DNA of 64,000 bases from Pseudorhodoferax sp. Leaf267 (GTDB lineage Bacteria > Pseudomonadota > Gammaproteobacteria > Burkholderiales > Burkholderiaceae_C). Positions 57,098 to 64,000 of the stretch are shown here, in pieces; position 1 is the stretch's first letter; each line of letters opens with the position of its first letter. The DNA lies in assembly GCF_001422405.1 (NCBI RefSeq), contig NZ_LMMV01000022.1:403220-467219 (forward strand), given 5' to 3'. The translations under genes and the position numbers were made by a program. The notes beneath the pieces were generated by a model. That model made no database searches, was not told the origin of the DNA, and saw only the letters and a list, made by a program, of their open reading frames with translations.

Positions 57098-57319
57098 TCA
57101 TGACATCGCGGCCGCGTTCGTCGGCGTGATGGCGCTGTGCAGGGCGGCGACAGGATGCATGCGACTGCACTGTTCGACGACCTCGCGTGCGCAACCTTCG
57201 CAACGCCCGCACTGCGTCGCCACACCCAGCTCCAGCTGGATATCGTCGAAGCCCAGACCGGCCCGCACATGGCGGACGATTTCGCGGTCGGAGATCCGGT
57301 TGCACACGCAGACGATCAT
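57098..57319 (-). CDS. bfd: Bacterioferritin-associated ferredoxin
   Basis: A 73-aa Bfd with the [2Fe-2S] cysteines in MIVCVCNRISDREI (CxC, 4 and 6) and TQCGRCEGCAREVVEQC (~36-52). It reduces bacterioferritin iron for release. First gene of the iron block; its promoter contains a Fur-box-like palindrome (57367-57387). Confidence 0.94.
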   Translation of the reverse strand: MIVCVCNRISDREIVRHVRAGLGFDDIQLELGVATQCGRCEGCAREVVEQCSRMHPVAALHSAITPTNAAAMS

Positions 57320-57361
57320 GGCAGTGAAGGCTTGAGCTGGCTGGCTGTTGAAAACAGCGCG

Positions 57362-57391
57362 ATTATAAATACGAATTCATCGCATTTGCAA
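57362..57391 (-). promoter_or_regulatory. bfd promoter with Fur-box-like palindrome
   Basis: On the minus strand: -35 TTGCAA (57386-57391), 18-bp spacer, -10 TATAAT (57362-57367). The spacer is filled by the inverted repeat AAATGCGA-TGAAT-TCGTATTT (57367-57387), close to Fur boxes of the AATGCGAATGATTCGCATT type. It would repress bfd and the downstream tonB-exbBD run when iron is sufficient. Confidence 0.72.
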
Positions 57392-57499
57392 AGAATTGAC
57401 CCTTCAGCGCGCTCTGGAGGGCTTTTGTTCCACACCAGCCCGCGAGTCCCCGGCATGGCGGCCGCGCTGTTGCCGGCCGTGATATTGGTCTGGCTGCGG

Positions 57500-58909
57500 T
57501 CAAGACGACGGCCGCACCCAGCCACCCCCTAGCGCCTTGTACAGGTCGACGGCCGATGTCAGCCGTGCCAGACGCTGCTGGGCCAGGCTGTCCTGCGCCG
57601 AGAACAGCGTGCGCTGGGCGTCCAGCGTACTGAGCAGGTCGTCCACGCCCTCGCGGTAGCGCAGCTCGGCCAGGCGCAGCGAGCGCTGGGCCTCGTCGCG
57701 GATCGCCAGCTGCGATGCCTCCTGACTCCGGTTGCGCGCGATATTGGACAGGCTGTCCTCCACCTCTTTCAGTGCCACCTGGACGGACCGCCGGTAGCTT
57801 TCGACCAGCACGCGACGCTGCGATTCGCTGATCAGCACCTGGTTGCGCAGCCTGCCGCCGTCGAACAGCGTCTGCGCCACCGACGCTGTCAGCCCCAGGC
57901 TGAAGGTCGGGTTGGCCAGGGACAGCAGCGCGCTGCTGGCAAGCCCGGTAGAGCCCGAGAGCTGGATGCTGGGCAGCAGGGCAGCGCGCGTGGCAGCGAC
58001 GTTCGCGTCGGCCGCGGCCAGTTGCGCCTCGGCGCTGGCCAGGTCGGGCCGGCGCAGCAGCAGTTCGGACGGCAGGCCGGCGGCCACCGCCGGCACGGCC
58101 AGTGCGTCCAGCGGCATGCCGATGATCTGGAATCCTTGCGGATAGCGGCCCAGCAGGATGGCCAGCGCCGACAGCGTCTGGCGTTCCTGTACCTGCAGCG
58201 GCTCGATGACCGCGCGCTGGCCCAGCACCGTCGTGCGCTGGCGCGACAGGTCCAGCGCCGAGGCCGCACCGTTGTTGTAGCGCGCCTGCACCACGCGGAA
58301 CACGCGCTCGGAAATCGCCAGATTCTCCTGCGCGATGGCCAGGCGTACGCGCAGTGCGATCACCTGAAAGTAGGCATTGGCCACGCCGCTGGCCACGCTC
58401 AGGCGTGCGGTCTGCAGGTCATAGCTGCTGGCCTGCAGCGACGCGTTCGCACTCTCCGCGTTCGCGGCCAGTCGGCCCCACAGGTCGATCTCGTAGCTGG
58501 CGCTGAGCGACAGGCCCGATGTACCGGCGCTGCTGCCTGATCCGCCGGGAGGGTCGCTGTAGCGGTCCGACGTGCTGGCGCCGCCGCTGAGCGATGGGAA
58601 CAGCGAGGCCCCTGCGTTGCGCATGGCCAGCTCGGCTTGGCGCACGCGCTCGGCCGCAATCGCCAGGTCGGTGCTGCCGTTCACTGCCTGCTCGATGAGC
58701 TGGGCCAACTCGGGTGCGGCGAAGGCGTTCCACCAGTCCGGCTGGATCGCGTCCATGCCAGAGGGCGCTTCGCTGAAGGCCGTGGGCAGTGCCGGCGCCG
58801 CGCGTGGCGGCTCCGTAGGCGGTGCAGCGCAGCCGGCCAGCAAGGCCAGCAGCAGTGCCGCGCCGGCCGTGCGGCGCGATGGCGAGGAGAAGCGGTGCGA
58901 TTGCATCAT
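57500..58909 (-). CDS. NodT/CusC-type outer membrane efflux factor
   Basis: A 469-aa TolC-fold lipoprotein: lipobox LLAGC (Cys ~27), [20 protein letters not shown] (~57-76), the two outer-membrane-efflux repeats ([20 protein letters not shown] ~130-149; [20 protein letters not shown] ~210-229; [20 protein letters not shown] ~420-439) and [20 protein letters not shown]. It forms the outer-membrane channel for MacAB encoded immediately upstream. The ATG overlaps the macB stop by 4 bp. Confidence 0.94.
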   Translation of the reverse strand: MMQSHRFSSPSRRTAGAALLLALLAGCAAPPTEPPRAAPALPTAFSEAPSGMDAIQPDWWNAFAAPELAQLIEQAVNGSTDLAIAAERVRQAELAMRNAGASLFPSLSGGASTSDRYSDPPGGSGSSAGTSGLSLSASYEIDLWGRLAANAESANASLQASSYDLQTARLSVASGVANAYFQVIALRVRLAIAQENLAISERVFRVVQARYNNGAASALDLSRQRTTVLGQRAVIEPLQVQERQTLSALAILLGRYPQGFQIIGMPLDALAVPAVAAGLPSELLLRRPDLASAEAQLAAADANVAATRAALLPSIQLSGSTGLASSALLSLANPTFSLGLTASVAQTLFDGGRLRNQVLISESQRRVLVESYRRSVQVALKEVEDSLSNIARNRSQEASQLAIRDEAQRSLRLAELRYREGVDDLLSTLDAQRTLFSAQDSLAQQRLARLTSAVDLYKALGGGWVRPSS

Positions 58910-60888
58910 TCGGAAGACAGGGCAACGACGGGATCGAGCCGGGCGGCCTTGCGCGCCGGTAGCCAGCCGAACAGCAGGCCGGTGGCGAACGCACAGCCGA
59001 AGGCCAGCAGCACGGGCGTCAGGGAGTACTGGATGGGCGTGTCGAACACGGCGATGATCGACGCGGCGACCAGGCCCACGGCCACGCCGATGGCGCCGCC
59101 CAAGGCCGACACCACCACCGCCTCGATCAGGAACTGCTGCAGGATGTTGCGCTCGCGTGCGCCAGTGGCCATGCGGATGCCGATCTCGCGCGTGCGCTCG
59201 GTCACCGAGACGAGCATGATGTTCATCACGCCGATGCCGCCGACCAGCAGCGAGATCGCCGCGATCGAGCCGAGCAGGATGGTCATGGTGTTCTGCGTCT
59301 GCGCGCTGGCCTCCAGGATGGACGCCATGTTGCGGATCTGGAAGTCCACCACGCCGTGGCGCTCCAGCAGCAGCTTTTCCACGTCGTCCTGTGTCGCGTC
59401 GATGCGCTTCACGTCGTCTACCGCCACCGTCACATTGCGCAGGTAGCGCTGGCCCGACAGGCGCAGGCTGCTGGTGGCATAGGGCACGAACACCGCATCG
59501 TCCTGGTCGTTGCCGTTGGGCGAGGCGCCGCGCTCGCTCATCACGCCCACCACCTGGAAGATCAGGTTGTTCACCAGCACGTACTGGCCGATCGGGTCCG
59601 TGCCGTCGCTGAACAGCGCGTTGACCACCGTCTGGCCCAGCACGGCCACGGTGGCGTAGTTTTCCTCGTCGTCCAAGCTGAAGAAGGTGCCGCGCGCCAC
59701 CGGCCATTGCCGTGCGATGGGGAACTTGGACGAGGTGCCTGTCACGCTGGTGCTGTAGTCGGCACCGCCGTAGCGCGCCGTGACCGTGCTGGTCTGCTCC
59801 GGCACGGCAGCCAGCACGTTGGGCACCGCGCTGTCGATCGCGTAGACGTCCGACAGCACCAGCGTGGCGGTGTTCTGGAAGCCGCGCTGGTTTGGCGCCC
59901 CCGGCCGCACCAGCAGCAGGTTTGAGCCCATGGCGCTGATGCGGTCGATCACCGCCTGCTTGGCACCATCGCCGATGGCCAGCATGGCGATCACCGAGCC
60001 CACGCCGATCACGATGCCCAGCAGCGTGAGCACCGAGCGGAACACGTTGGCGCGCAGCGAGCGCAGCGCCATCTTGGCCGCCTCCACCACGTCGCCAATG
60101 AACGAGCCGCCGCCGCGGTGCGGCTGCGGCGTGAAGGCGGTGTGCTCCGGCGCGCGGTCGGCCGTGCCGGAGTCGGACAGCACATGGCCGTCCTTGATCT
60201 CGATGAGCCGGTGCGCATGCTCGGCCACCTCGCGCGCGTGCGTGATCAGGATCACCGTGTGGCCCTGGGCCGAGAGCTCGGCCAGCAGCGCCATCACGTC
60301 GGCGCCGCTCTTGCTGTCCAGCGCGCCCGTGGGCTCGTCGGCCAGGATGATGCGCCCGCCGTTCATCAGCGCCCGAGCGATCGACACGCGCTGCTGCTGC
60401 CCGCCCGACAGTTGGTTCGGCCGGTGGTGGTAGCGCTCGCCCAGGCCCAGGCTGCGCAACAGCTCGATGGCGCGCGCGTGCCGCGTGGCGGCGGGCAGGC
60501 CGGAGTACATGGCCGGCACTTCCACGTTCTCGGCCGCGCTGGCCGTGGCGATCAGGTTGTAGCTCTGGAACACGAAGCCGAAGTCGTCGCGCCGCAGCGT
60601 GGCCAGCTCGTCGCGCGAGAAGCCCGCCACGTCCTTCCCCAGGAAGTGGTAGCTGCCGGTCGTGGGTTTGTCCAGGCAGCCCAGGATGTTCATCAGCGTG
60701 GACTTGCCCGAGCCCGATGCGCCCATGATGGCGACGAACTCGCCCTCGCGAATCGTCAGGTCGATGCCATGCAGCACCTGCACCGAAAGGTCGCCGTTGG
60801 CATAGGTCTTGGTGACGCCGCGCAGCGCGATCAGCGGGGCGCCCAGGCGTTGCCCGATGGCCAGCGACGGATCGTCGGCCGGTTTCAT
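58906..60888 (-). CDS. macB: Macrolide/peptide ABC exporter MacB
   Basis: A 660-aa fused ATPase-permease. The N-terminal ABC domain has Walker [10 protein letters not shown] (~55-63), a Q-loop, signature LSGGQQQR (~158) and Walker B IILADEP (~178). A linker is followed by the first transmembrane helix, the MacB periplasmic core domain and three C-terminal FtsX-like helices ([40 protein letters not shown]). Members export macrolides, lipopeptides, siderophores or toxins with MacA and a TolC-like channel. Start/stop junction with macA is TGATG. Confidence 0.96.
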   Translation of the reverse strand: MKPADDPSLAIGQRLGAPLIALRGVTKTYANGDLSVQVLHGIDLTIREGEFVAIMGASGSGKSTLMNILGCLDKPTTGSYHFLGKDVAGFSRDELATLRRDDFGFVFQSYNLIATASAAENVEVPAMYSGLPAATRHARAIELLRSLGLGERYHHRPNQLSGGQQQRVSIARALMNGGRIILADEPTGALDSKSGADVMALLAELSAQGHTVILITHAREVAEHAHRLIEIKDGHVLSDSGTADRAPEHTAFTPQPHRGGGSFIGDVVEAAKMALRSLRANVFRSVLTLLGIVIGVGSVIAMLAIGDGAKQAVIDRISAMGSNLLLVRPGAPNQRGFQNTATLVLSDVYAIDSAVPNVLAAVPEQTSTVTARYGGADYSTSVTGTSSKFPIARQWPVARGTFFSLDDEENYATVAVLGQTVVNALFSDGTDPIGQYVLVNNLIFQVVGVMSERGASPNGNDQDDAVFVPYATSSLRLSGQRYLRNVTVAVDDVKRIDATQDDVEKLLLERHGVVDFQIRNMASILEASAQTQNTMTILLGSIAAISLLVGGIGVMNIMLVSVTERTREIGIRMATGARERNILQQFLIEAVVVSALGGAIGVAVGLVAASIIAVFDTPIQYSLTPVLLAFGCAFATGLLFGWLPARKAARLDPVVALSSE

Positions 60889-62507
60889 CAGCGCGGGCCT
60901 CCGGGCGGCATGCCGCCGGTGGGCAGGCCCGGTCCCTTGGCCTGGCTGCCACGTGCGCCGGACGCGGGGCCTGCGGGCAGCTTGTTGCCGGCAATGACTT
61001 CCTCGCCTTCCTGCAGGCCCGACAACACCTGCACCTGCACACGGTTGCTGATGCCGATCTCCACCTGGCGCTCCTCGACCTGGCCCTGCGCATCGATCAC
61101 GCGCACCGTGGCACGCCGCGCGCCGCGTTGGGCCGGGCCGCTGGGGCCGGTGAACAGGCCGCGGTTCACGGCGGCGGCAGCCTGGCCGGGGGTGCGTGCC
61201 GCGGCGGCGCGTTCGGTCGCAGCCTCTTCCGGTTTGGCCGGGGCAGCGGCGCTGGCTGGCGCGCTCGCTTCACGTTCGCGGCGGCGCTGCTCGAAGAGGG
61301 CGCGGCGGTCGTCCTCGCCCATGGCAGCCACCTCGGCGCGACGGCGTTCACGCGCCTGGCGTTGTTCCTCCGTCAACGGGCTGCCGTCCGCGTTCTGCGC
61401 TGGCGGGCCGCCGACGCCCGTCGCAGGCTGGCTGGCGCTTGCGGCCACGGCCGGCGCGCTGGCGCCGCCCGGCGGCGATGACGCGCCCGCGCCAGGGGCA
61501 CCGGCCGGGCCGCCGGGGCGGCGCGGCCCGCGCGGCGCGACCTGCACTGCAGCCGCCGGCACCAGCAAAGTGCCCTGCGCCTGCGCCGCGATGAAGAACA
61601 CCTGCGCCGTCATCGACGTCATCAGCGACTGGTTGGTGTTGGGCACGTCGAACAGCGCGTTGTAGAGCACCACGTTGTTCGTCACCGTGGGCGTCGGCTC
61701 CACCTTGCGCAGCTTGCCGTAGTAGCGCTGGCCCTGGCTTCCCAGCGTGGTGAAGTAGGCCGGCATGCCGGGCCGCAGCTTGCTCACGTCCGCCTCCGAC
61801 ACCTGCGTCTGCACCGTCATCGTGGCCAGGTTGGCCACGCGCAGCAGCGTGGGCGCCGACTGGTTCACGTTCAGCGTCTGTCCCTGGCGCGCCGTGACGG
61901 ACACCACGGCGCCCGAGATCGGCGCGTAGATGCGCGCGTAGTTCAGGTTGGCCTCGCTGGCGCGCAGCGTGGACTGAGTCTGCTCGATCGATGCCTTCTG
62001 CGCCGCCAGCTGCGCCTCGGCCGAGCGCAGGTTGTTCTCGGCCGTGCGCAGCGCCTCGGTGGTCGTCGCGTCCTCGGCCATCAAGTTCTTCTGCCGCTGG
62101 TACTGGTCGCGCGCCAGCACCAGCGCCGCCTCGCGCACCAGCAGCGTGGCCTGCAGGTTGCGCAGACCGGCGCGGCTGGCATCCACATTGGCCAGCAACA
62201 CCGTGGGGTCGATCTCGGCCAGCAGGTCGCCCTGCTGCACCAGCGAGCCCACCTCTACATGGATCTTCTTGAGCTGCCCGCTGACCTGCGCGCCCACGTC
62301 CACATAGTCCAGCGGCTGCAGGGTGCCCGTGGCCGTCACCAAGTCCTCGATGTCGCCGCGCTGGACGGAGACGATCTGGTACTGGTTGCGTGGGTTCTCG
62401 GTCTGGAACCAGGTCTTCCATGCGAAATAGCCGCCGGCGCACAGAGCAGCCAGTGCGAAGGTGATACCGGCAACGCGCGGCCAGAGGGGTTTGGTGCGGG
62501 TGGGCAA
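60888..62507 (-). CDS. macA: Periplasmic adaptor MacA with large internal insertion
   Basis: A 539-aa membrane-fusion protein: N-terminal membrane anchor (~11-30), lipoyl half-motifs ([20 protein letters not shown] ~67-86; [20 protein letters not shown] ~190-209), a coiled-coil hairpin (~105-185) and a beta-barrel ([20 protein letters not shown]). Between the barrel and the C-terminal membrane-proximal domain lies an insertion of ~140 residues (~325-463), Pro/Ala/Gly-rich with a highly charged helix ([20 protein letters not shown]). Typical MacA is ~370-400 aa, so the insertion accounts for the extra size. First gene of macA-macB-OMF. Confidence 0.93.
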   Translation of the reverse strand: MPTRTKPLWPRVAGITFALAALCAGGYFAWKTWFQTENPRNQYQIVSVQRGDIEDLVTATGTLQPLDYVDVGAQVSGQLKKIHVEVGSLVQQGDLLAEIDPTVLLANVDASRAGLRNLQATLLVREAALVLARDQYQRQKNLMAEDATTTEALRTAENNLRSAEAQLAAQKASIEQTQSTLRASEANLNYARIYAPISGAVVSVTARQGQTLNVNQSAPTLLRVANLATMTVQTQVSEADVSKLRPGMPAYFTTLGSQGQRYYGKLRKVEPTPTVTNNVVLYNALFDVPNTNQSLMTSMTAQVFFIAAQAQGTLLVPAAAVQVAPRGPRRPGGPAGAPGAGASSPPGGASAPAVAASASQPATGVGGPPAQNADGSPLTEEQRQARERRRAEVAAMGEDDRRALFEQRRREREASAPASAAAPAKPEEAATERAAAARTPGQAAAAVNRGLFTGPSGPAQRGARRATVRVIDAQGQVEERQVEIGISNRVQVQVLSGLQEGEEVIAGNKLPAGPASGARGSQAKGPGLPTGGMPPGGPR

Positions 62508-62659
62508 GGTGTGTGGCGGAAAGTTGTAACAGGGCGGGCGGCCGCTTGGGGCGGCGCCTGCGAGTGAGTATGCGAACGGCGGATGCAGCGGCGATGTGGA
62601 TTGTGTTGCAGGCGCGTTTCGGGTTGGTAAAGCGACAAGGCAGAGCCGCTAGGACGGGC

Positions 62660-63137
62660 CGTCAGGGCCACCAGGCTGCGGCCCGCCAGGGTTCCGCTGT
62701 TGACCGAATCGCCCTGGCCGCCTTCGTTCTGGATGCGCAGGGTATCGGCCGAGAGCAAGGCGCCCGAGCCGTTAACGCCGCCAGACTTGGCTCGCACATC
62801 GACCTGCGGCACCAGCACGAGCTGGGTGCTGGCGTCGGCCAGCATCACGGTCTGCTCCATCAGCCAGACGGTGTCGCTGGTTAACTGGGCCATCTGCGCG
62901 GCGCTGAGCGCGATGCCGGGGCGCAACTGGTAGGCCTCTGCGAAGGTCACACCGGCGTCTATCAGCGCAGCGTACTGGCTCTGGTCGTCATAGGCGCCGG
63001 TCCGGTAGGGGTAGCCGGTGAGATGGGCCACCTGCTCGCGGACCAGGTGCTGCTCGTAGAAACCGTTGCCCGGGCGCTTGGTTACCGTGGCGGGGTCATG
63101 GCCGAGGGCGCCGAGCAGGTAGTCGCTGGAAGCTCAA
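62660..63137 (-). pseudogene. Fragment of a filamentous hemagglutinin/CdiA-type exoprotein
   Basis: About 159 codons with clear homology, from memory, to the C-terminal part of two-partner-secreted FHA/CdiA proteins: SSDYLLGALGHDPATVTKRP, GFYEQHLVREQVAHLTGYPY, QYAALIDAGVTFAEAYQLRP, ALSAAQMAQLTSDTVWLMEQ and NSGTLAGRSLVALT. These families run to thousands of residues. Here the similarity stops abruptly on both sides: the open frame continues a little into unrelated sequence at the 3' end, and no start or secretion domain is present at the 5' end. It is a relic, not a gene. It lies just upstream of macA, and the toxin/immunity remnant follows at higher coordinates. Confidence 0.8.
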
Positions 63138-63197
63138 GGGGAGCCGGATGCGCGCAGTCAATTTCTGTGGGAAATGACGAGGAGCAAGTGCAATCTA

Positions 63198-63637
63198 TTA
63201 CTGCTCTGGAAATTCAACATCAATCTTTCTGTGCTCAGGATCGAAAAGAAAATCAACGTAAGTTTGCACGGCAATTTTGAATTGCCCTAGACTTACTTTT
63301 CCACCCTCTCCCTGATCGTAATATCCTTCAAACCAAACGCCGCCCGCTGAAATGTACATGCTCCATGCATTCCCGCTAAGTTCTTCTAGCTGAGATTTTC
63401 CTGATTCTACTTTTTGAATTGCCGACAGAGTTATTTTGCCCGAGCCCATAGAATTTTGAATATCATCCATGATGGCGTTGCACATTAATCGATAATGTGG
63501 AACGCAGGCTTCCCAACGAGGCGTGGGTTCTTGGTGTAGATGTGAATCTAGAACTTCAAGCCAGTTTGCCCACCATTTTTTGCCGGATCTGAATCAGCAG
63601 TATGCTCAACCAAGGTGGCGCGTAAAATTAAATTCAT
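63198..63637 (-). pseudogene. Frameshifted probable contact-inhibition immunity gene
   Basis: The AT-rich minus-strand frame starts MNLILRATLVEHTADSDPAK at ATG 63637 (GAGG ribosome-binding site) or at ATG 63649, which overlaps the upstream stop as ATGA. After a run of six A (63576-63581, T on the plus strand) this frame stops quickly. The -1 frame continues for ~125 codons with protein-like sequence (KKWWANWLEVLDSHLHQEPT, WEACVPHYRLMCNAIMDDIQ, ending DPEHRKIDVEFPEQ). One missing A would explain it; slippage at A-AAA-AAT could also join the frames. Small size, base composition and overlap with a toxin-like end next to an FHA fragment suggest a CdiI-type immunity protein; no family is recognised. 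Confidence 0.55.
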
Positions 63638-63645
63638 TTCATGCC

Positions 63646-63720
63646 TCATTTGATCGGATAAAAGGTTGTTCGCTTGGGATTTGTATATCCATTGATGATA
63701 ATTCCACTAGGGGATTGGCG
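63646..63720 (-). pseudogene. C-terminal remnant of a probable polymorphic toxin
   Basis: About 24 codons ending SGIIINGYTNPKRTTFYPIK then TGA, the stop being embedded in ATGA with the first immunity-gene ATG. Toxin domains of CdiA/Rhs proteins often end in a similar ...TTFYP-like tail directly before the immunity gene. The frame is cut at its 5' side by the IS30-family element. An alternative frame (ending IQIPSEQPFIRSNEA, stop at 63639) is also open to the IS boundary and cannot be excluded. Confidence 0.35.
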
Positions 63721-63737
63721 GCCTCAAGTTTGAAGTG

Positions 63738-63937
63738 CGACACGGCGCAACCTGTAAGGTGCCGCCCAAATGGGAACTCACTACTCGCACGTCACAGCAG
63801 CTGATCGGATGTCGATCCAGGCCTTGCTGCAAGCCAACGACACGGCGCAACCTGTAAGGTGCCGCCCAAATGGGAACTCACTACTCGCACGTCACAGCAG
63901 CTGATCGGATGTCGATCCAGGCCTTGCTGCAAGCCAA
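63738..63937 (+). repeat. Perfect 100-bp tandem duplication at the IS end
   Basis: Bases 63738-63837 and 63838-63937 are identical, head to tail. The unit starts CGACACGGCGCAACCTG and ends CTTGCTGCAAGCCAA. It contains the IS leader and the first 22 codons of the transposase, so the first copy encodes only a truncated 44-codon frame (63770-63904). Confidence 0.95.
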
Positions 63938-64000
63938 GCTCAGCGGTCCGGCCATCGCCCGCAAGCTGAGCTTCAGCCGCTCCACCATCCACCGCGAGAT
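63870..64000 (+). CDS. IS30-family transposase, N-terminal part
   Basis: Forty-three complete codons before the window ends. The protein begins MGTHYSHVTAADRMSIQALL and continues with an HTH_38-type helix-turn-helix (LSGPAIARKLSFSRSTIHRE), the N-terminal DNA-binding domain of IS30-family transposases. The DDE catalytic domain is outside the window. The second copy of the 100-bp repeat provides this start; the first copy (ATG 63770) is abortive. Confidence 0.85.
   Translation, partial: MGTHYSHVTAADRMSIQALLQAKLSGPAIARKLSFSRSTIHRE

Larger units (their letters stand above)
63715..64000 (+). mobile_element. Left end of an IS30-family insertion sequence (runs off window)
   Basis: The end of the window holds the 5' end of an IS30-like element, judged by its transposase N-terminus. 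The left boundary is uncertain: the sequence GCGGCCTCAAGTTTGAAGTG (from ~63718) probably belongs to the terminal repeat, placing it at or before 63722; the duplicated unit proper starts at 63738. The G+C content jumps up relative to the AT-rich toxin/immunity sequence it interrupts. Confidence 0.75.

Noticed and set aside
59000..61093. Upstream in-frame extension of the efflux outer-membrane factor to 1197 codons
   Set aside because: The extension overlaps macB in another frame and is Arg/His-rich noise. The lipoprotein signal peptide at 58909 marks the true start.

Overview
The window is 64 kb of dense, G+C-rich (roughly two-thirds G+C by eye) chromosomal DNA. It most resembles a member of the Burkholderiales, probably Comamonadaceae. 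This inference rests on the EF-P/EarP pair with Arg32, the tandem Bug-type tricarboxylate receptors, the RibBA with a degenerate RibA half, the surE-pcm-nlpD-rpoS block, and the hupB/tRNA-Val/ppiD order. Most of the window is ordinary core genome; only the last ~1.4 kb is clearly accessory.

Layout. 1-5.6 kb (+): a TCA-cycle cluster (mdh 3' end, trans-aconitate methyltransferase, CitE-like lyase, an unrecognised secreted protein, acnB). 5.6-13.5 kb (-): a long operon-like run ribD-ribE-ribBA-ribH-nusB-aminotransferase-ybgC-tolQ-tolR-tolA, joining riboflavin synthesis, transcription antitermination and the Tol envelope machine. 13.5-18.5 kb (-): a minor-pilin operon fimT-pilV-pilW-pilX-pilY1-pilE-like for type IV pilus assembly. 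18.6-21.4 kb (-): nrdR, glyA and a lytic transglycosylase. A 600-bp gap then holds a run of strong hairpins ending in an intrinsic terminator, a candidate small RNA or leader.

22-28.5 kb (+): two large poorly characterised proteins (DUF748/AsmA-like and DUF349). 28.5-31.1 kb (-): efp, earP (EF-P arginine rhamnosyltransferase) and a LysR regulator, which is divergent from 31.2-35.4 kb (+): a CaiB-type CoA-transferase, an HMG-CoA-lyase-like enzyme and two Bug solute-binding proteins, which look like an organic-acid/CoA catabolic unit. 35.4-40.1 kb (+): uvrC, then pgsA-EamA transporter-tartrate dehydrogenase with 4-bp overlaps. 40.3-42.8 kb (+): hupB, tRNA-Val, ppiD, tRNA-His. 42.9-47.7 kb: an anion permease (-), a PAS/GGDEF/EAL protein (+) and a quinone oxidoreductase (-).

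47.9-52.8 kb (+): surE-pcm-nlpD-rpoS, then an RlmD-type rRNA methyltransferase. 52.8-54.6 kb: a lipoprotein, a BAX-inhibitor-1 family protein and a GlcG/HbpS protein. 54.7-57.4 kb (-): an iron/haem block bfd-(23-aa membrane peptide)-tonB-exbB-exbD-hemP with two Fur-box-like promoters. 57.5-62.5 kb (-): macA-macB-outer membrane factor, a tripartite efflux system.

62.6-64 kb is a visibly different, partly AT-rich scar. It contains a piece of a filamentous-haemagglutinin/CdiA-type exoprotein, a frameshifted probable immunity gene overlapped by the last codons of a probable toxin, and the left end of an IS30-family element whose first 100 bp are perfectly duplicated in tandem. It reads as a decayed contact-dependent inhibition locus broken by an insertion sequence, and is the most unusual part of the window.
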